From Ryuthela nishihirai (Eukaryota; Arthropoda; Arachnida; Araneae; Heptathelidae): a stretch of DNA of 64,000 nucleotides. The stretch is taken from the NCBI GenBank assembly GCA_038380435.1, contig JAWZYU010000056.1, forward strand, positions 2,480,001 through 2,544,000, read 5' to 3'. Of the stretch, positions 33,097 to 44,750 are shown in pieces. The stretch's first letter is position 1; each line of letters opens with the position of its first letter. The position numbers and the translations under genes are program-made. Below the pieces are notes generated by a model. That model was not told where the DNA came from and did no database searches. It worked only from the letters and a program-made list of their open reading frames with translations.

Positions 33097-34027
33097 TAGA
33101 CTGAGATGCCAATTTATTAGGTACATCACCGCTCGTCACATAAATGGTTCATTTAAACATCGATATAATACGTCATGTGACCGCTCGACCATCGTGCAAG
33201 CGAACAGACGGGCCACAACGAGGTAATTCACAGCATAATTAAATATTAGTGTGCAGAAAGTGATCTCTGAATGCACCACATATATAACTTTATTGGGATC
33301 GAGCTACAACAGACGCCGGCCAAGTCGAGTTCTGATGATGTCAAAGTGAACATGAAAGCGTGTCTCAATTGAGAGCAGGACCATCAACACTGGACTGTTA
33401 AGGACTGGAGAAGGTTGGCTGGTAGGACGAATCATGGTTCCTTTTGCTGATGGAAGGATCACAATTTGTCGCTAATAACATGAGGCCATTAGCCATTTTT
33501 TCTGGTGTCAACAGTACAGGCCGGCGGTCGGATGGTGTGGGGAATATTTTCCTGGAACACATTAAGCTCCCTGTTACTCATCGAAGGACATCTGAATGCC
33601 AAGGCGTATTTGAACAGCATTGCTGAACAAGATCCCCCCCTTCATGGCTACAGTTTATCCTCACTCCGATGCACACGTTCAGCCTGAAAATGCACCTGCT
33701 TTCCAAAAGGCACGTATCTTTGTCGAATGATTCAAGAAGAATGACGACGAGTTTCCCTTGCTTCATTGGCCTGAACAGTCCCCACATCTAAACCCTATCG
33801 AACATTTTTGGGATGACGAGCTAAGAGCTGTTTTAAGCGAAACTCTTCCGCAATCCAATATTCAGCAACTGCGCACACAGTCCTTTCCGCATGGTACAAT
33901 ATTCCTTCATAATGCATCCAGTATCTTTTAATTCCATGTCCCGACGAATTTGGACTTTTTCCGAAGGTCAAAGGACACGTAATACGCTACTTGGTAGGTG
34001 TAACTAATAAAATGGCATCTCAGTGCA
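33097..34027 (+). mobile_element. Tc1-like transposon, degenerate
   Basis: A 931 bp element with inverted ends GACTGAGATGCCAATTTATT (left) and, read on the minus strand, CACTGAGATGCCATTTTATT (right). The plus strand carries transposase pieces. VQAGGRMVWGIFSW (from 33510) is the G-x-V-x-VWG block before the second aspartate. The catalytic D-N-A-x-x-H region has decayed to QPENAPAFQ (near 33690). WPEQSPHLNPIEHFWDDELR (near 33770-33830) contains the third catalytic residue, E. Stops and frame changes break it, and the N-terminal DNA-binding half is mostly deleted, which explains the short length. It sits in the spacer of the 32411-34436 inverted repeat. Its left end is shared with the chimeric MITE at 8163. 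Confidence 0.85.
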
Positions 34028-34066
34028 TATGTCAACCTTTTTAAGACAATCGATGTTCCTTTTCTC

Positions 34067-34436
34067 ACCAAGGACCGAGTCATGGTTAGTGGATAAAGTA
34101 ACCGTTCAGGTCCACTTGGGACTCTAAACTGGAAATATATTGCACGACTGATGCACTACCAGCTGTTCCATCACTCATCCAGCATAGTTCGTTTCGCTGT
34201 ATAAATATATGCTGGGCTACTGCATAAAGGATAATGAACATAAAACTGAAAGCATTAAATCAAGTTAAGAAACTCATCACATCATTTTACACATGAAATG
34301 GTATTCTGCTTAGAGCAGTTTATGATTATAGTTGCTGAGAAACTAGGAAAGCTGCTGAACGAAACCTGCATTTTTAAATTCATCAAGGTTTATGATAAAG
34401 TACCCCTCAAACTAAGTTGTGCTGTTAATTGAAAAT
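34067..34436 (-). repeat. right arm of a 2 kb inverted repeat
   Basis: Reverse complement of 32411-32784 with few differences. The spacer is about 1.28 kb. Confidence 0.9.
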
Positions 34437-35469
34437 ATTTATGCTGCTTAATCATTATAGAACATTACATTAGGGTCTACAAGTGAACTTTATTATTGAA
34501 AAATGTGAATCGAATTAAACAATTTGAAAGCATCTAATATAAATATTCACCAAATACTGTTGAAAACACATTTATAAGGCTCTGGTTCAACTATTTAAAA
34601 TGTCAATAGTGGCCTAGAGATTCCCATTTGCAGATTCCATCTCAAATATCTGTCTCTGAGAGATTCAAAACTCCACCCTCACTTTTTGCTATATTCTTCT
34701 TGTGTAAGTTCCTAATTTCTGAGTTTGTTTATCGAAAACCTTTTTTTATTGCATATTCCCCACCCGTTGACTGCGAATATTATTTGTCAAATGAAAGTTT
34801 ATGACGTGGGAAACGTCATAGAATATAAGAAATGTTTTCTCCTTACTGAAAAAAAAAAATATATTGTAAACGATTGTTTCACCTACATCCTCCGAAAGCA
34901 AAGGCTGGGTACAACATGTTTTGTCAAATGAAAATTTCTAATCCTGGGAGAATGCAATAGTCTACTCAGAATTATCATCCATCTATCTTTCCCACACAAG
35001 GATGAAGTGCACTGGGATCAATATCAACATGTTATATATAATCTAGCAAAAAAATATAATTTTATCTTACCCAGAATAAAGTGCAATATATCAAGGTTAC
35101 CTCAAACTATGAGATTCTTCCTCAATCACAGTGATCCATCCGAAAATGAAGAGAGAATATAAAACAGACTCAGAGGGAAGATAGGACATTTTGTGACAAA
35201 GTTAACAATAGAACGCAAAAAAAGAAAAAAGGAAAAATTAAAATAATACTATTTTAGTCTAAACGCTCTAAAAGGAAAAGAAAAGTAAAATCAAAGTCAA
35301 GCATATCAATGATGAATCACTCTTTCATTTCATATTAAGTTTAAAGGAACAAAGGACTTCAAAACTCGTTTCTATTACCAATTAAATGGAAAATGCAGTA
35401 GCCCTATTTTCTTTCAGTTAATATGAATTCAGTAAGTGATGCCATCATTCGCATGTATTATTTTTGGTT
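34437..35469. other. unassigned AT-rich DNA
   Basis: Short frames only; nothing recognisable. Confidence 0.5.
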
Positions 35470-35790
35470 TGGTGCAATTTGTTGGACGGAAACTTATTCG
35501 ACGTAAATTTCTTAGAAACAGAAATTTGTTCGACGGAAACTTATTCGACGTAAATTTCTTAGAAACGGAAATTTGTTCGACGGAATTTTGTTCGGTACAA
35601 AAATTTGTTCAGTGGAATTTTGTTTGAGGGAAATTAGTTCGAAACGGAAATTCCTTCGATGGAATTTTGTTCGATGGAATTTTGTTCGATGGAAATTTAT
35701 TCGCAACGGAAATTTGTTCGATGGAAAATTATTCGCAACGGAAATTTGTTCGACCGGCATGTGTTGAAATAGAAATTTCTTCGACAACAT
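35470..35790 (+). repeat. minisatellite, ~17-22 bp unit
   Basis: Many variants of GGAAATTTGTTCGATG in tandem. All three plus-strand frames stay open and give repetitive peptides, which is a by-product of the unit. A reverse-complement block of the same unit follows at 36060-36305. Confidence 0.85.
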
Positions 35791-36059
35791 TTTATGGAGA
35801 GTTTGAGAATACAAAAAAAAAATACTATTATTTTATACCGAGACTTAGCCTTCATGCTGTGAGCTTTATCGTCATGTCAATTAACAGAACAGAAGAAAAT
35901 TTTTAAAAGATGATTAAAGGAAAGTAAAAAATATTCCATCGCCACCCAGCCCTCGACTGAAAATCACACTAAAATCTTTCGCACTGGAGAGATACAATCA
36001 TTCCGAAAATTTTCCTAAAATAACCTTGATTCTGATTTCAGTATATTTATGTTTGGAAC

Positions 36060-36305
36060 AAATCTCCTTCGAAGAAATTTACGTTCCTAACCAAATTTCG
36101 TTTCGAACATATTGCCGTAAAACAAAATTCGGTCGAACAGATTTCCGTTTAGAACAAAATTCTAATTGGAACAAATTTCCATAGAACAAAATTTATATTG
36201 AATAAATTTCGATTTTGTTGAAATTTCTGTTTAACTAATTTCCGCTTCGAATAAATTTCAGTTTCCAATAAAATATCCTTTTGGAGCAAATTTCCTTCGA
36301 ATGAG
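36060..36305 (-). repeat. inverted block of the same minisatellite
   Basis: Units such as GAACAAATTTCC and GAACAAAATTC are the inverse of those at 35470-35790, more diverged. Confidence 0.75.
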
Positions 36306-37724
36306 TTTATGGATACCCGATTAGCCAGATGGGAGGATGTATGCCGCGAGAGACGCTGGACCAAGGTCAGATGATTGAAATATGGATAAAAACTCGTCTC
36401 TGCCCGCATATATTCCGTAGAGTCGTTGGATCACATAATCAACGAAATTTGGATATGGATAAGATTCACTCACCTCCTTGAAAAGGAAATGTTTCATTAA
36501 TCAAGTTATAAAAAAAAAGTGAAGTTTTCTTTCTGCATAGATTGGAGGATTCAGTCTGATTGGAGATAACGTGTTTGATCTCAAAGTGAAATTGAATGGA
36601 TTTCAACCCGAGTACATATTACTCTGTTGTCTAATTTGGGCAGTGTATAATGTATTATGATTCTGTCAGTTGAAGAAAGAACCGTCTTCTTAGGGCACAG
36701 TGCGTATTCCAGGAATAATACAGAGTAAAATAGTCAGAGAATTTGGGTTAAAATTGAATGATTAAACGCTCGCTCCATGTATGACCACCACTGTGACTAA
36801 ACCTAGAGACGATATCCGCATTTAAAAGTTCTCAGTGGATAAACGAATACTGTTAACGCAGATAGAGAATGCAACCCGCAACGAAAAATTTAGGTTAACC
36901 TTGATAGTTGATAAAATTTTGGATTCAATATGATATACAGGATCATGAGCAAACATTTCTGCATTGTTGGTGGCTGATATGAGTAAATAAAAACTCCTGA
37001 GATAATGGATAAAAAAAGTCCGATTTGAACGTTGAATGAAGATATTCACATATATGTGTTCATCGCGAAGACCTTACTGCTTCATATAGTGCAGTGATAC
37101 GATCTCGTTATAATTTGTTCAGTCGATTAAATATACTCCTATGACGCACAAACAGCTTCCCTTTGATGAAAATCAGATTTACAGGTCACATTCGGTTTTT
37201 TTAATCTATACTGTCCAAATTTTTCTAACCTTGGCTAATAAACCTTTCCTATTAAAAATTGTAAATAGTCTTCCCTGCAATTAACGGGATCCGTGTCATG
37301 CGGCACTTTTAAAATGTAGCCATATCCAAGATTTTCCCTTCATTTGCATATACATTATCCCACATTTCCATACTAATTTAAGTAATCGTAATTCTACTCC
37401 TAGGTGGGGCTGTTTTTATTGATGAAGGGTATATATATATATGGTTTCAAAACACTAGATGAAAAATATTAAATATATAATAAACATATTACACCATTTT
37501 TTTTTCGAAGAAATATTGTAAAGATCACAGAAGGGAAGGGGAAAATATTATAACAGAATGGTACTCCGTCTCGATCCTTTGCTTCCCCCCCACCCCGACC
37601 TCGCACTGGTTTTCATTTATAGATCCGGGACTGGTGCTAACTCTTTATCTCCACTTGCAGCAATTTATACAACTTCAGCTATGTGAGCTTCACAATAATA
37701 TGAATAAACATATTTTGTGCGATA
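36306..37724. other. unassigned AT-rich DNA
   Basis: Contains a (TA)n run near 37430. No gene or element recognised. Confidence 0.5.
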
Positions 37725-37868
37725 TCTTCCTCCACAAAATGTTTCTTCCACAAAACACTTCCTTCACAAAATGTTTCCTCCACAAAATATTTCCTTCACA
37801 GAATGTTTCCTCCACAAAACATTTCCTTCACAAAATTTTTCCTCCACAAAATGTTTTCTCCACATAAA
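37725..37868. repeat. 16 bp tandem repeat, ~9 units
   Basis: TTTCCTCCACAAAATG and TTTCCTTCACAAAATG alternate, which suggests a 32 bp higher-order unit. Plus-strand frames remain open through it, giving repetitive Q/N/S/F peptides of no evident function. Confidence 0.9.
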
Positions 37869-37879
37869 GAGAGTGTGGG

Positions 37880-38245
37880 GAGGGGATGGCTCGCAATCTG
37901 TAATTCCCAGGTTCGAGTCCCAACTCGGTCAGCGTTGAGATTTATCTCCGCAAAACTCTCCTTCCCGCACACGGTGAGCAGAGGATACTGATAACCTTGG
38001 AAAGGCCACTGTCCATCGGTTGGAACATTAAGCCATGATCCCGTGTTTGGGTGAGCCATAGCTGTGCACGTTATGGAACACGCTGGATGTCCTTGGGGGA
38101 AGTCTACGATGTGCCTCCTAACAGCTGTTCTTGTGAGTCCCTTCCCAAACCTTCTCTGAGCCTTCGGGTCCTTATGACCTGGCCATTTAGCCCTTTTTGC
38201 GAAAAAAAGTGCCGCTCAGAGATAAAAAACGCAACCTAACCCGCA
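37880..38245 (+). mobile_element. SINE-B, nearly full length, plus strand
   Basis: The head is reduced to GGCTCGCAATCTGTAATTCC with a good B box (GGTTCGAGTCCC). The body carries CAGCGTTGAGATTTATCTCC, ACTGTCCATCGGTTGG and GAACACGCTGGATGTCC, and the end CTCAGAGATAAAAAACGCAACCTAACCC. It begins next to the 16 bp repeat array. Confidence 0.85.
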
Positions 38246-38930
38246 TAAAGAGAAATTTAAATGTAATCTGATTTATTTATCCTGTATGGAAGATAATATG
38301 ATTGAAATTAAAATAAACTGGATACATTTTTTAAGAAAATGTGTTTAAATTAATTACATTTACATAAAAGATTAATAAAGGATTTGGAATTAATTATTAT
38401 ACTTTTGAAATAAACACCCCTTAGTAAATATAAACTTTAATCGGTAGAAGTAAAATTTCACAGAGTTAAATCTTTGCACTTACGAGAAAATTATACATTA
38501 CTCAAAAGACGGGGTTTCGAAAAAATACTCTCAGTGCCAATTCAATCTTGCGAATTTGATCTTAGCAGCAAGAAAACCTTGACACTTCGAAAGCAAAATA
38601 AATATTAGAGCAAAATTGTTTAAGGAACAAACAATTGTTATTTGAAGCTCATGCAACGTTCCTTCAGTTTGCTTTCTTTCTCTACCTGTTTAACCTTCCG
38701 TCGATTGAGTTGGGTCTCACAGACCCCGATGATTTCAATTATTAAAATTTATTAACGCCACTAACTAGGACCCCTTCCTTCGCAGTACCTTTCAGTCCTC
38801 TCCTTTACTGTACCTTGGAGCAATTTCTCTTAAATTCGCCAATTAGTTACGGAACAAGGCATTTACCACTGACAACAATAATTTATCTTACCCCAGTGGG
38901 GGACACAATTATTCGTTTTAAGACATAAGG
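38246..38930. other. AT-rich DNA with a possible piggyBac-like end
   Basis: At 38690-38693 a TTAA is followed within 20 bp by GGGTCTCACAGACCC (38712-38726), an imperfect palindrome of the kind seen at some piggyBac-like termini. No partner end or transposase was found. The rest is unassigned. Confidence 0.3.
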
Positions 38931-39319
38931 GTTGGGTTGGGTTGTTTTATCTCTGAGCGGCACTTTTTGCACACCATAGGCTAAATGGCCAGGTCACATG
39001 GACCCCGAAGGCTCAGAGAAGGTTGGGGGAGGGGACCCACTGGAACAGCTGTTGGGAGACAGATGGTAGCCTCCCGTCAAGACCATCCAGCGTGTTCTTT
39101 AACGTGCACAGGGTATGGCTCTCCCGCATACGGGGCCACGGCTTAACGTCCCATCCGACGGACGGCGGCCTTTCCAAGCCCATCGGTGTCCCCTACTGAC
39201 CGTGGGCAGGGCGGGGAATTTTGCGGAGATAAATCTCAACGCTTACCCAGCTGGGACTCGAATCTGGGAACTACAGATTACGAGCCTGGCGTGCTACCGA
39301 CTGAGCCACCCCGCCCCCA
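38931..39319 (-). mobile_element. SINE-B, young full-length copy with target duplication
   Basis: A 389 bp minus-strand copy. The flanks TAAGACATAAGG at 38919-38930 and 39320-39331 are identical 12-mers, a target-site duplication typical of LINE-driven retroposition. The tRNA-like head (minus strand: GTGGCTCAGTCGGTAGCACG, then B box GATTCGAGTCCC with one change) is at the right and the CAACCCAACCC tail at the left. Confidence 0.95.
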
Positions 39320-39559
39320 TAAGACATAAGGAAAAATCCGTTGTGTGCTGCATAGCTACTACTAAAATTATTCTAAAGTGGAGCAGTAATGATCACGAGT
39401 TTTCACTGGTAAAAATGCTAAATACCGAAAATGATTTAAAAAAAAAACATCAGTAGCGCCTTCTAACGATGGATGTCATAAAATTCAAAATATTTCAACG
39501 AATCTTGCAAACGATCTATTCATGATCCAAATGAATCCAAATTTTCGTGGTAAGATGTG

Positions 39560-40060
39560 ATGTGGTCAAAAGGTTTATACCAGCGCAATGATTTCCCCCT
39601 TTACCATCGGGAGAGGTGAAAGAAATCAAACCTTTCTCATTAAGAGATAAGTGAAAAAAAATGTTCTCTATGCTATCGTTTGAATATTAATCGTAAAGCT
39701 CAGAAATAGTGTATGTAAATTCCCCTTTTTCCGGAGGTGGGAGAAACCCTTCCTTTGATTAGAGCCATGATGAGAGGAAGCTGTATGTCAAATTCGATGA
39801 CCATATCTCAAAGTTCAGGTATAATAATTTTCCTTGTTATAGGTACAGATAATTTTTTGCGAGTTTCTTGGGGGGTGAGGGGAAATGAATGGGAGGTGAG
39901 GAGAAAAACTCATATTACTTAACGCGAGGATGAGAGGATGCTGTGTACCAAATTCGTCGATCTTTTCTTTATCATTTAGCTGAATTACCTGGTAATTGCT
40001 TGTATTTGTTTGAAGCGGAAGTTTTTTTTTTGTGGGAGTGTTAAGATGGGAAGTCAAACC
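39560..40060. repeat. diverged tandem repeat, ~130-160 bp
   Basis: Blocks such as GATGAGAGGAAGCTGTATGT (39768) and GATGAGAGGATGCTGTGTAC (39929), each followed by CAAATTCG, indicate old tandem copies; a third is suggested near 39620. Non-coding. Confidence 0.5.
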
Positions 40061-40087
40061 TTAAATCACTAAGTCTCTTTCACCTAG

Positions 40088-40472
40088 GGGCGGGGGTGGC
40101 TCAGTCGGTAGCGCGCCAGGCTCGTAATCTGTAGTTCCCAGGTTCGAGTCGCAGCTGGGTCAGCGTTGAGATTTATCTCCGCAAAATTCCCCCCCCCCTG
40201 CCCACGGTCAGTAGGGGATACCGATGGGCTTGGAAAGGCCGCTACCCGTCGGATGGGACGTCAAGCCGTGGCCCCGTGTGCGGGAGAGCCATACCCTGTG
40301 AACTTTAAAGAACACGCTGGATGGCCTTGACGGGAGGCTGCCATCTGTCTCCCAACAGCTGTTCCAGTGGGTATCCTCCCCCGACCTTCTCTGAGCCTTC
40401 GGGGTCCTTGTGACCTTGCCATTTAGCCCATGGTGTGCAAAAAAGTGCCGCTCAGAGGTAAAACAACCCAAC
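40088..40472 (+). mobile_element. SINE-B, full-length plus-strand reference copy
   Basis: About 385 bp. The tRNA-like head has an A box (GGTGGCTCAGTCGGTAGCGC), an anticodon-like region CTCGTAATCTG and B box GGTTCGAGTCG. The body follows with GAGATTTATCTCCGCAAAAT, CGATGGGCTTGGAAAGGCC and CTTCTCTGAGCCTTCGGGG, and the 3' end is GAGGTAAAACAACCCAACCC rather than poly(A). The head is most like Met/Lys/Thr-type tRNA. No target duplication is evident; its 3' end abuts a LINE end. Confidence 0.9.
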
Positions 40473-40475
40473 CCA

Positions 40476-40930
40476 TACCGTGTGTGTGATATTGAAACTG
40501 TTAAAAAAGTCCAGAGGTATTTTGCACAAAAGCTGTTGGGCTTTCGTAACAAATCTTATCAACAGAGATTAAACGAACTATCATTGCACTCTCTGAAATG
40601 GAGACGACTTGAATGTGATTTGATTGTACGATACAAAATCATCCATGGACTCTTCTACTGTAATCCCGAACAACCTTTCTTTCGCATAGTCAACAGAAGG
40701 ACTAGACAACACTCGCTGTGTATTGACATCAGTATGTCATATACATCATTGCAATCAGTATGCAATCCATTCGCAAGATATTGCAGATACTACTTCTTTG
40801 TTTGTAGAGTAGGAAAAGTATGATCTTTCAGAGTACGTAGTCATCTCTTCTACCACAGCCATTTTTAAAAAGCATTTACGAAGCATGGACATGAAAATAT
40901 CTTAAATGCTTTAAGTTTTAAATGTTTCAT
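40476..40930 (+). pseudogene. CR1/L2-like LINE 3' end
   Basis: The plus-strand frame to 40823 encodes the C-terminal domain found after the RT in CR1/L2/Jockey-type LINEs: IETVKKVQRYFAQKLLGFRN, YQQRLNELSLHSLKWRRL, DLIVRYKIIHGLF, then TRQHSLCI and a decayed FF.RV..WN block. In intact LINEs this runs RVQRRFTKRL...YEERL...L.SLE.RR...DL...YKI.HG, so the match is good. A frameshift near 40815 ends the frame. It belongs to a different LINE clade from the one at 4-6 and 50-51 kb. The 5' side is cut by the SINE-B at 40472, and the DNA past 40930 is probably its 3' UTR. It is a dead 5'-truncated copy. Confidence 0.8.
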
Positions 40931-41128
40931 CTCTTTTATCTCAAGATTGTCAAAGGATTCAATTTTCTGCAATCTATTTTCTCCTTATATGTGATGAACA
41001 TAATCATTCAATTCATATTATGTGTGTAATGCAATATATTTTTCATTTTGTACCAAATTGATTCATTGTAAATAGCATTTACCTTCCATTTATAATTATT
41101 AAAAAAATTAAATTAATGAACTCATTTT

Positions 41129-41575
41129 ATCTAGTATGCAATCGGTTTCGAACCCATAAAACCAAAAATAACTGATCGAGACCTCTTCCGATATATTCAA
41201 CGTGTCATTTTCCCCGAATGAAATCGGAAACCATTAGTTTTAAATCTGTTGCTCGATTAGAACATGAGTTATAAAACTGCAACTTTTAGCGGGTTCGACC
41301 CGGTTGTTCGGCTATGTAGCGGGTTCGATACCTTGCGTGATTGAATTAACCGAACGACTCCCGGTGGTATAAGGCTACGTTGGCGAAAAAAAGACGATCA
41401 TTTCGGAAATATTAGGTATTAAGCCATTTTATAGAGTATTCAATCAGTTTCCAACCCATAAAATAAAAAAGTAACGTGTCGAGACCTCTTCCGATACATT
41501 CAACGTGTAATTCGTCTCGGATATAATCGGAAAACATTATTTTGAAATCTGTGGCTATATTAGAACACGAGATCT
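41129..41575. repeat. ~300 bp repeat, ~1.5 units
   Basis: Units start at TTTTATCTAGTATGCAATCG (41126) and again near 41427. Each contains CGGTTTCGAACCCATAAAA and CGAGACCTCTTCCGATACAT; the first also has GGGTTCGACCCGG and GGGTTCGATACC, which resemble RNA polymerase III B boxes. Related copies lie at 49370 and 51636. Confidence 0.8.
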
Positions 41576-42720
41576 GTTCACTGAAAAGAAAAATTTAAAG
41601 ATTATTTTTTTAATTATCTCACCTTAACCTGTCAGTCTGGTCTCTTGCAAAGCCTAGAATTCCTTCGTGAGGACATCAAGATAATAATCTCAACGTAGTG
41701 TCCTCACGTCACATTCACCTGCAGAGAGAAAATGACTAGTAGGGTTTTTTGAACAAACTAAGTTTATTGAGAAACATAGGGCCAACAATATCAAACAGTC
41801 ACCTGATTACAGGCATGGCGGAAAGACCTGTTCCTCCACCGACACAGACTGAAGTGATCCATGCTGGTAGGAACTTCAAGTACCACCGTTTTTAAGTGGA
41901 CCTTTTCAAGAGCCATAAGACTTGCCTGAGACACATTACTCCAGTTTAGGAATAGTGATGCCAAACTACCTACGTGAAGATTCAGTTAGCTGTGATGGCC
42001 TATGATCAGGATTATCCACCAGCTGATATAAAGGTATCCCGTGCCTCTGTTCACTTAGGTCTGACAACCCACAAGCAAACAGAAAACACAACGGCAAATT
42101 CTCCCTCAACAGATGCCCACCATTGCAGCAAGTCCATAATCCATAATCAAGCTCAAAGCTGTAACCCAATCTAGTCTCGTAGGCATAAATGGTCATCACC
42201 ACGACTCTGCGAAGTTGAACACTCCTCAACAGGGTAGAAAGAAAGAAAAAAGTTGTCGCAGGTGACCAGATCACTAGAGCACACTGGTCTGACAGGCCTT
42301 TACTTCTCTTCCCTTCGAAAAGAGAATATCTCTTTTGAAAGGTATTAACGGAACCAAGGGAAGGCGGGTCCGACATTCTCTGCCAGACCCGGAAGGTTCT
42401 CTGCGTCATCACTGGGGATTGCTACACAGCTATCCTTCCAGTTTGTGCCGAACATTTACTGACCAGAAGCGTTACTGGAGGAAATTTGCAATGCAAGCTA
42501 ATTTGTGATCCGAACCTGGTAATATCAGAATCACATAGGGAGGATAGTATCAGTAGCGATGATAATCCAACATTCGATACTGAAAGCGTGAAAATATCGT
42601 TGATGAAAATCTGTTTTTCTTAAACCTTGGACGTATCATTAAGATACATCCGTGATATAAAGGCTTTGGTTCGCCAAAGAATAGTACTATTGATTGAACG
42701 AAAGACAAACTATTCTATTA
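41576..42720 (-). mobile_element. LINE endonuclease start and 5' region (copy B)
   Basis: On the minus strand, 41625-41735 encodes LQETRLTG and upstream endonuclease pieces, with stops. 41736-42720 matches the 5' region of LINE copy A base for base over long stretches (for example GATTATCCACCAGCTGATAT). The RT part is absent and replaced on the left by the ~300 bp repeat. Confidence 0.7.
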
Positions 42721-42797
42721 AATTACTATATATATATTTGGTGGTAGTTTAACTCTGAAAATTTCAACTAATGGATATTTCAGAAACGGAATAGTAA

Positions 42798-43848
42798 TAC
42801 AGGTAAACCTCATTTAATGCAGGAGATGAGTTCTGGGAAAACCATCGTTAAACGAATTTCTGCGTAAAACGAGGGGATTTTTTATTTTTCTCTATTTCTG
42901 CCTATCTTATTGATCTTTTTTTCTTTTCTTGGTTTTGTAATGGATGTTTTATTTCAACAAAAATAATTATAATTCACAATATTTATTGAAAAATTACGTT
43001 AATGCGTAATTGTGTATATAAATATGTACATATATGTGATCGATTAATTAGTTTTACAGTTTATTTCTTAATAAGGAACGAAATTCTCTGGTTTGCATTA
43101 CTGGGCTCTGTTTCGTGCCTAATATTTATTTGTATTATTCCATTAACTGGTCACAACATCGTCTTATGGTATCCCGTCACGAAATATCAATAACATGAAC
43201 CTTCAAGAAATCTATGCGTTTTTTGTGCAGTGAAAGGGCTTCATCTAAAAATTTAAATGCCAACACTATTTCTGGTTCATTTCCTTGTTGTTCTTCAAAA
43301 GCAACGTTGAATTCTAAATCCTGAAGTTCATCGTTAGTGAGTGGCTCACTGTGAGTTTAATATCTTCGTCCATCTTTCAAAGTTACGCCTTCGTATCCTG
43401 CTCCAATTTGATATTTCGCTGGTGTAATTAAAAATGAAACTTAAATTCTTATAAATAAATTATTTAGATGAATAAATCCAAGAATGATTTACGTGAATTA
43501 TGCAGTAATGATTTGGAGAAATAAATTACACAGTTTGGTTGGACCTCCATAGTCCATGGCTGCTTGATGATGATCGTGTTTTTGTTGATGGTGATTATTA
43601 AATTAAAAACATTGCAGTACTCTAGTAAGTACGCATTAAAAATCCATTTAGGAATATCCAAAGTAGTTTTAAGTAAAAGGAACCAAGAAATGAAAGGAAA
43701 GAGAAAAAGTGTGTGAAGTGTCATAAAACGAATGGTGAAAAAGAGCGATAAATGTAATCTATGTGCCACGGATAATGCAACTTATAATGTTATTGGTTCT
43801 GGCAATAGTATGATTCTAATGCATACATCATGAGAGATATCCATTTTA
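42798..43848 (-). mobile_element. pogo/Tigger-like relic (copy B)
   Basis: Left end TACAGGTAAACCTCATTTAA; right end recognisable as an altered inverse near 43830-43845. A minus-strand piece near 43100-43400 reads SEPLTNDELQDLEF, then LAFKFLDEALSLHKK, better preserved than in copy A. A LINE tail (43511-43600) is nested at the same place as in copies A and C. Confidence 0.65.
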
Positions 43849-43870
43849 CCATTTTCTCTATACCTTAGGG

Positions 43871-44314
43871 CAGTGCTGTCCAACTTCTCTAAGACCGCGG
43901 GCCATTTTTTCTCTCGCCAATATTTGGCGGGCCAAAAAAAAGAACAGGACAGGATAGGTAATTGAAAAGTCAGTTTATGTCACCTCAAAAAAATATTTTA
44001 TTTACGAAAAATAATAAGTAATAATAAACGAATATAGGTTTTCTAAACCTTATCAAATATTTAATAAATTAAATGGGAGCATTGTGGCCGTAGTTGGACA
44101 ATAAGAATAGAATGAATAAGTTGAAATAATGCAATAATAATTGCAAATAGAATGAGAAAGTTGAAGATTGCATATCAAGTAAAGTAACATAAGTAGATAA
44201 AAAATTATAAGGTGGATTACAGATGTTTATTTAAAATTTCAAGTAAAAATTTGGTTTTGTTCGCGGCCCACAAGGGCCGTATGTAGCCCGCGGGCCGCTA
44301 GTTGGAGAGCGCTG
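43871..44314. mobile_element. hAT-like MITE
   Basis: A 444 bp element with ends CAGTGCTGTCCAACTTCTCT (left) and, on the minus strand, CAGCGCTCTCCAACTAGCGG (right). Flanks CCTTAGGG and CCTTAGGA give a 7-of-8 match to an 8 bp target duplication. GC-rich subterminal blocks (CCGCGGGCC) surround an AT-rich core. No transposase. Confidence 0.85.
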
Positions 44315-44750
44315 CCTTAGGATCCTTCAAACTGGTCATTTAGCCCATTATATGCAGGGAAATATATCTCAGAATGTTGGTTACGGAACCCACTTGGAAT
44401 ATAAAATTTCTATTACAAATAGATCGTTTATAACATTCGGTAAAGTAAATAATAGTTTGCATTTAGATATACGAAAATGTGAATCTTAATATTTCATCAA
44501 TATGTATGTAGCCGAAAAACAATTCTTCATTTAATTCTAAAAACTGAAAGATTGAGTATCTAGAGATGGAGGGATATACAAGTTGAGAGGCAGAAGAAAA
44601 TGTGAAAATATTAGTCAGAATTGCAAAATAAACACATTTCCTGTTAACATTTAAGAAATTCTTTTGCTAAAAATGAGTTTCACCGATGAGTGATACTTGA
44701 AGTCACGACTCCCACAAGCCAGCAGCCTCCCACCCTGGTCCCATTTGTAA
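44315..44750. other. unassigned AT-rich DNA
   Basis: Nothing recognisable. Confidence 0.5.

Noticed and set aside
35436..35906. Several repetitive open frames of 63-100 codons
   Set aside because: Produced by the minisatellite unit in every frame; no protein family resemblance.
37725..37868. CRISPR array
   Set aside because: Directly abutting 16 bp units with no spacers.
37634..38059. Repetitive Q/N/S/F-rich frames
   Set aside because: By-product of the 16 bp tandem repeat and the adjacent SINE.
40089..40165. Functional tRNA gene
   Set aside because: A and B boxes are good, but the arms do not form a complete cloverleaf and the SINE body follows directly.
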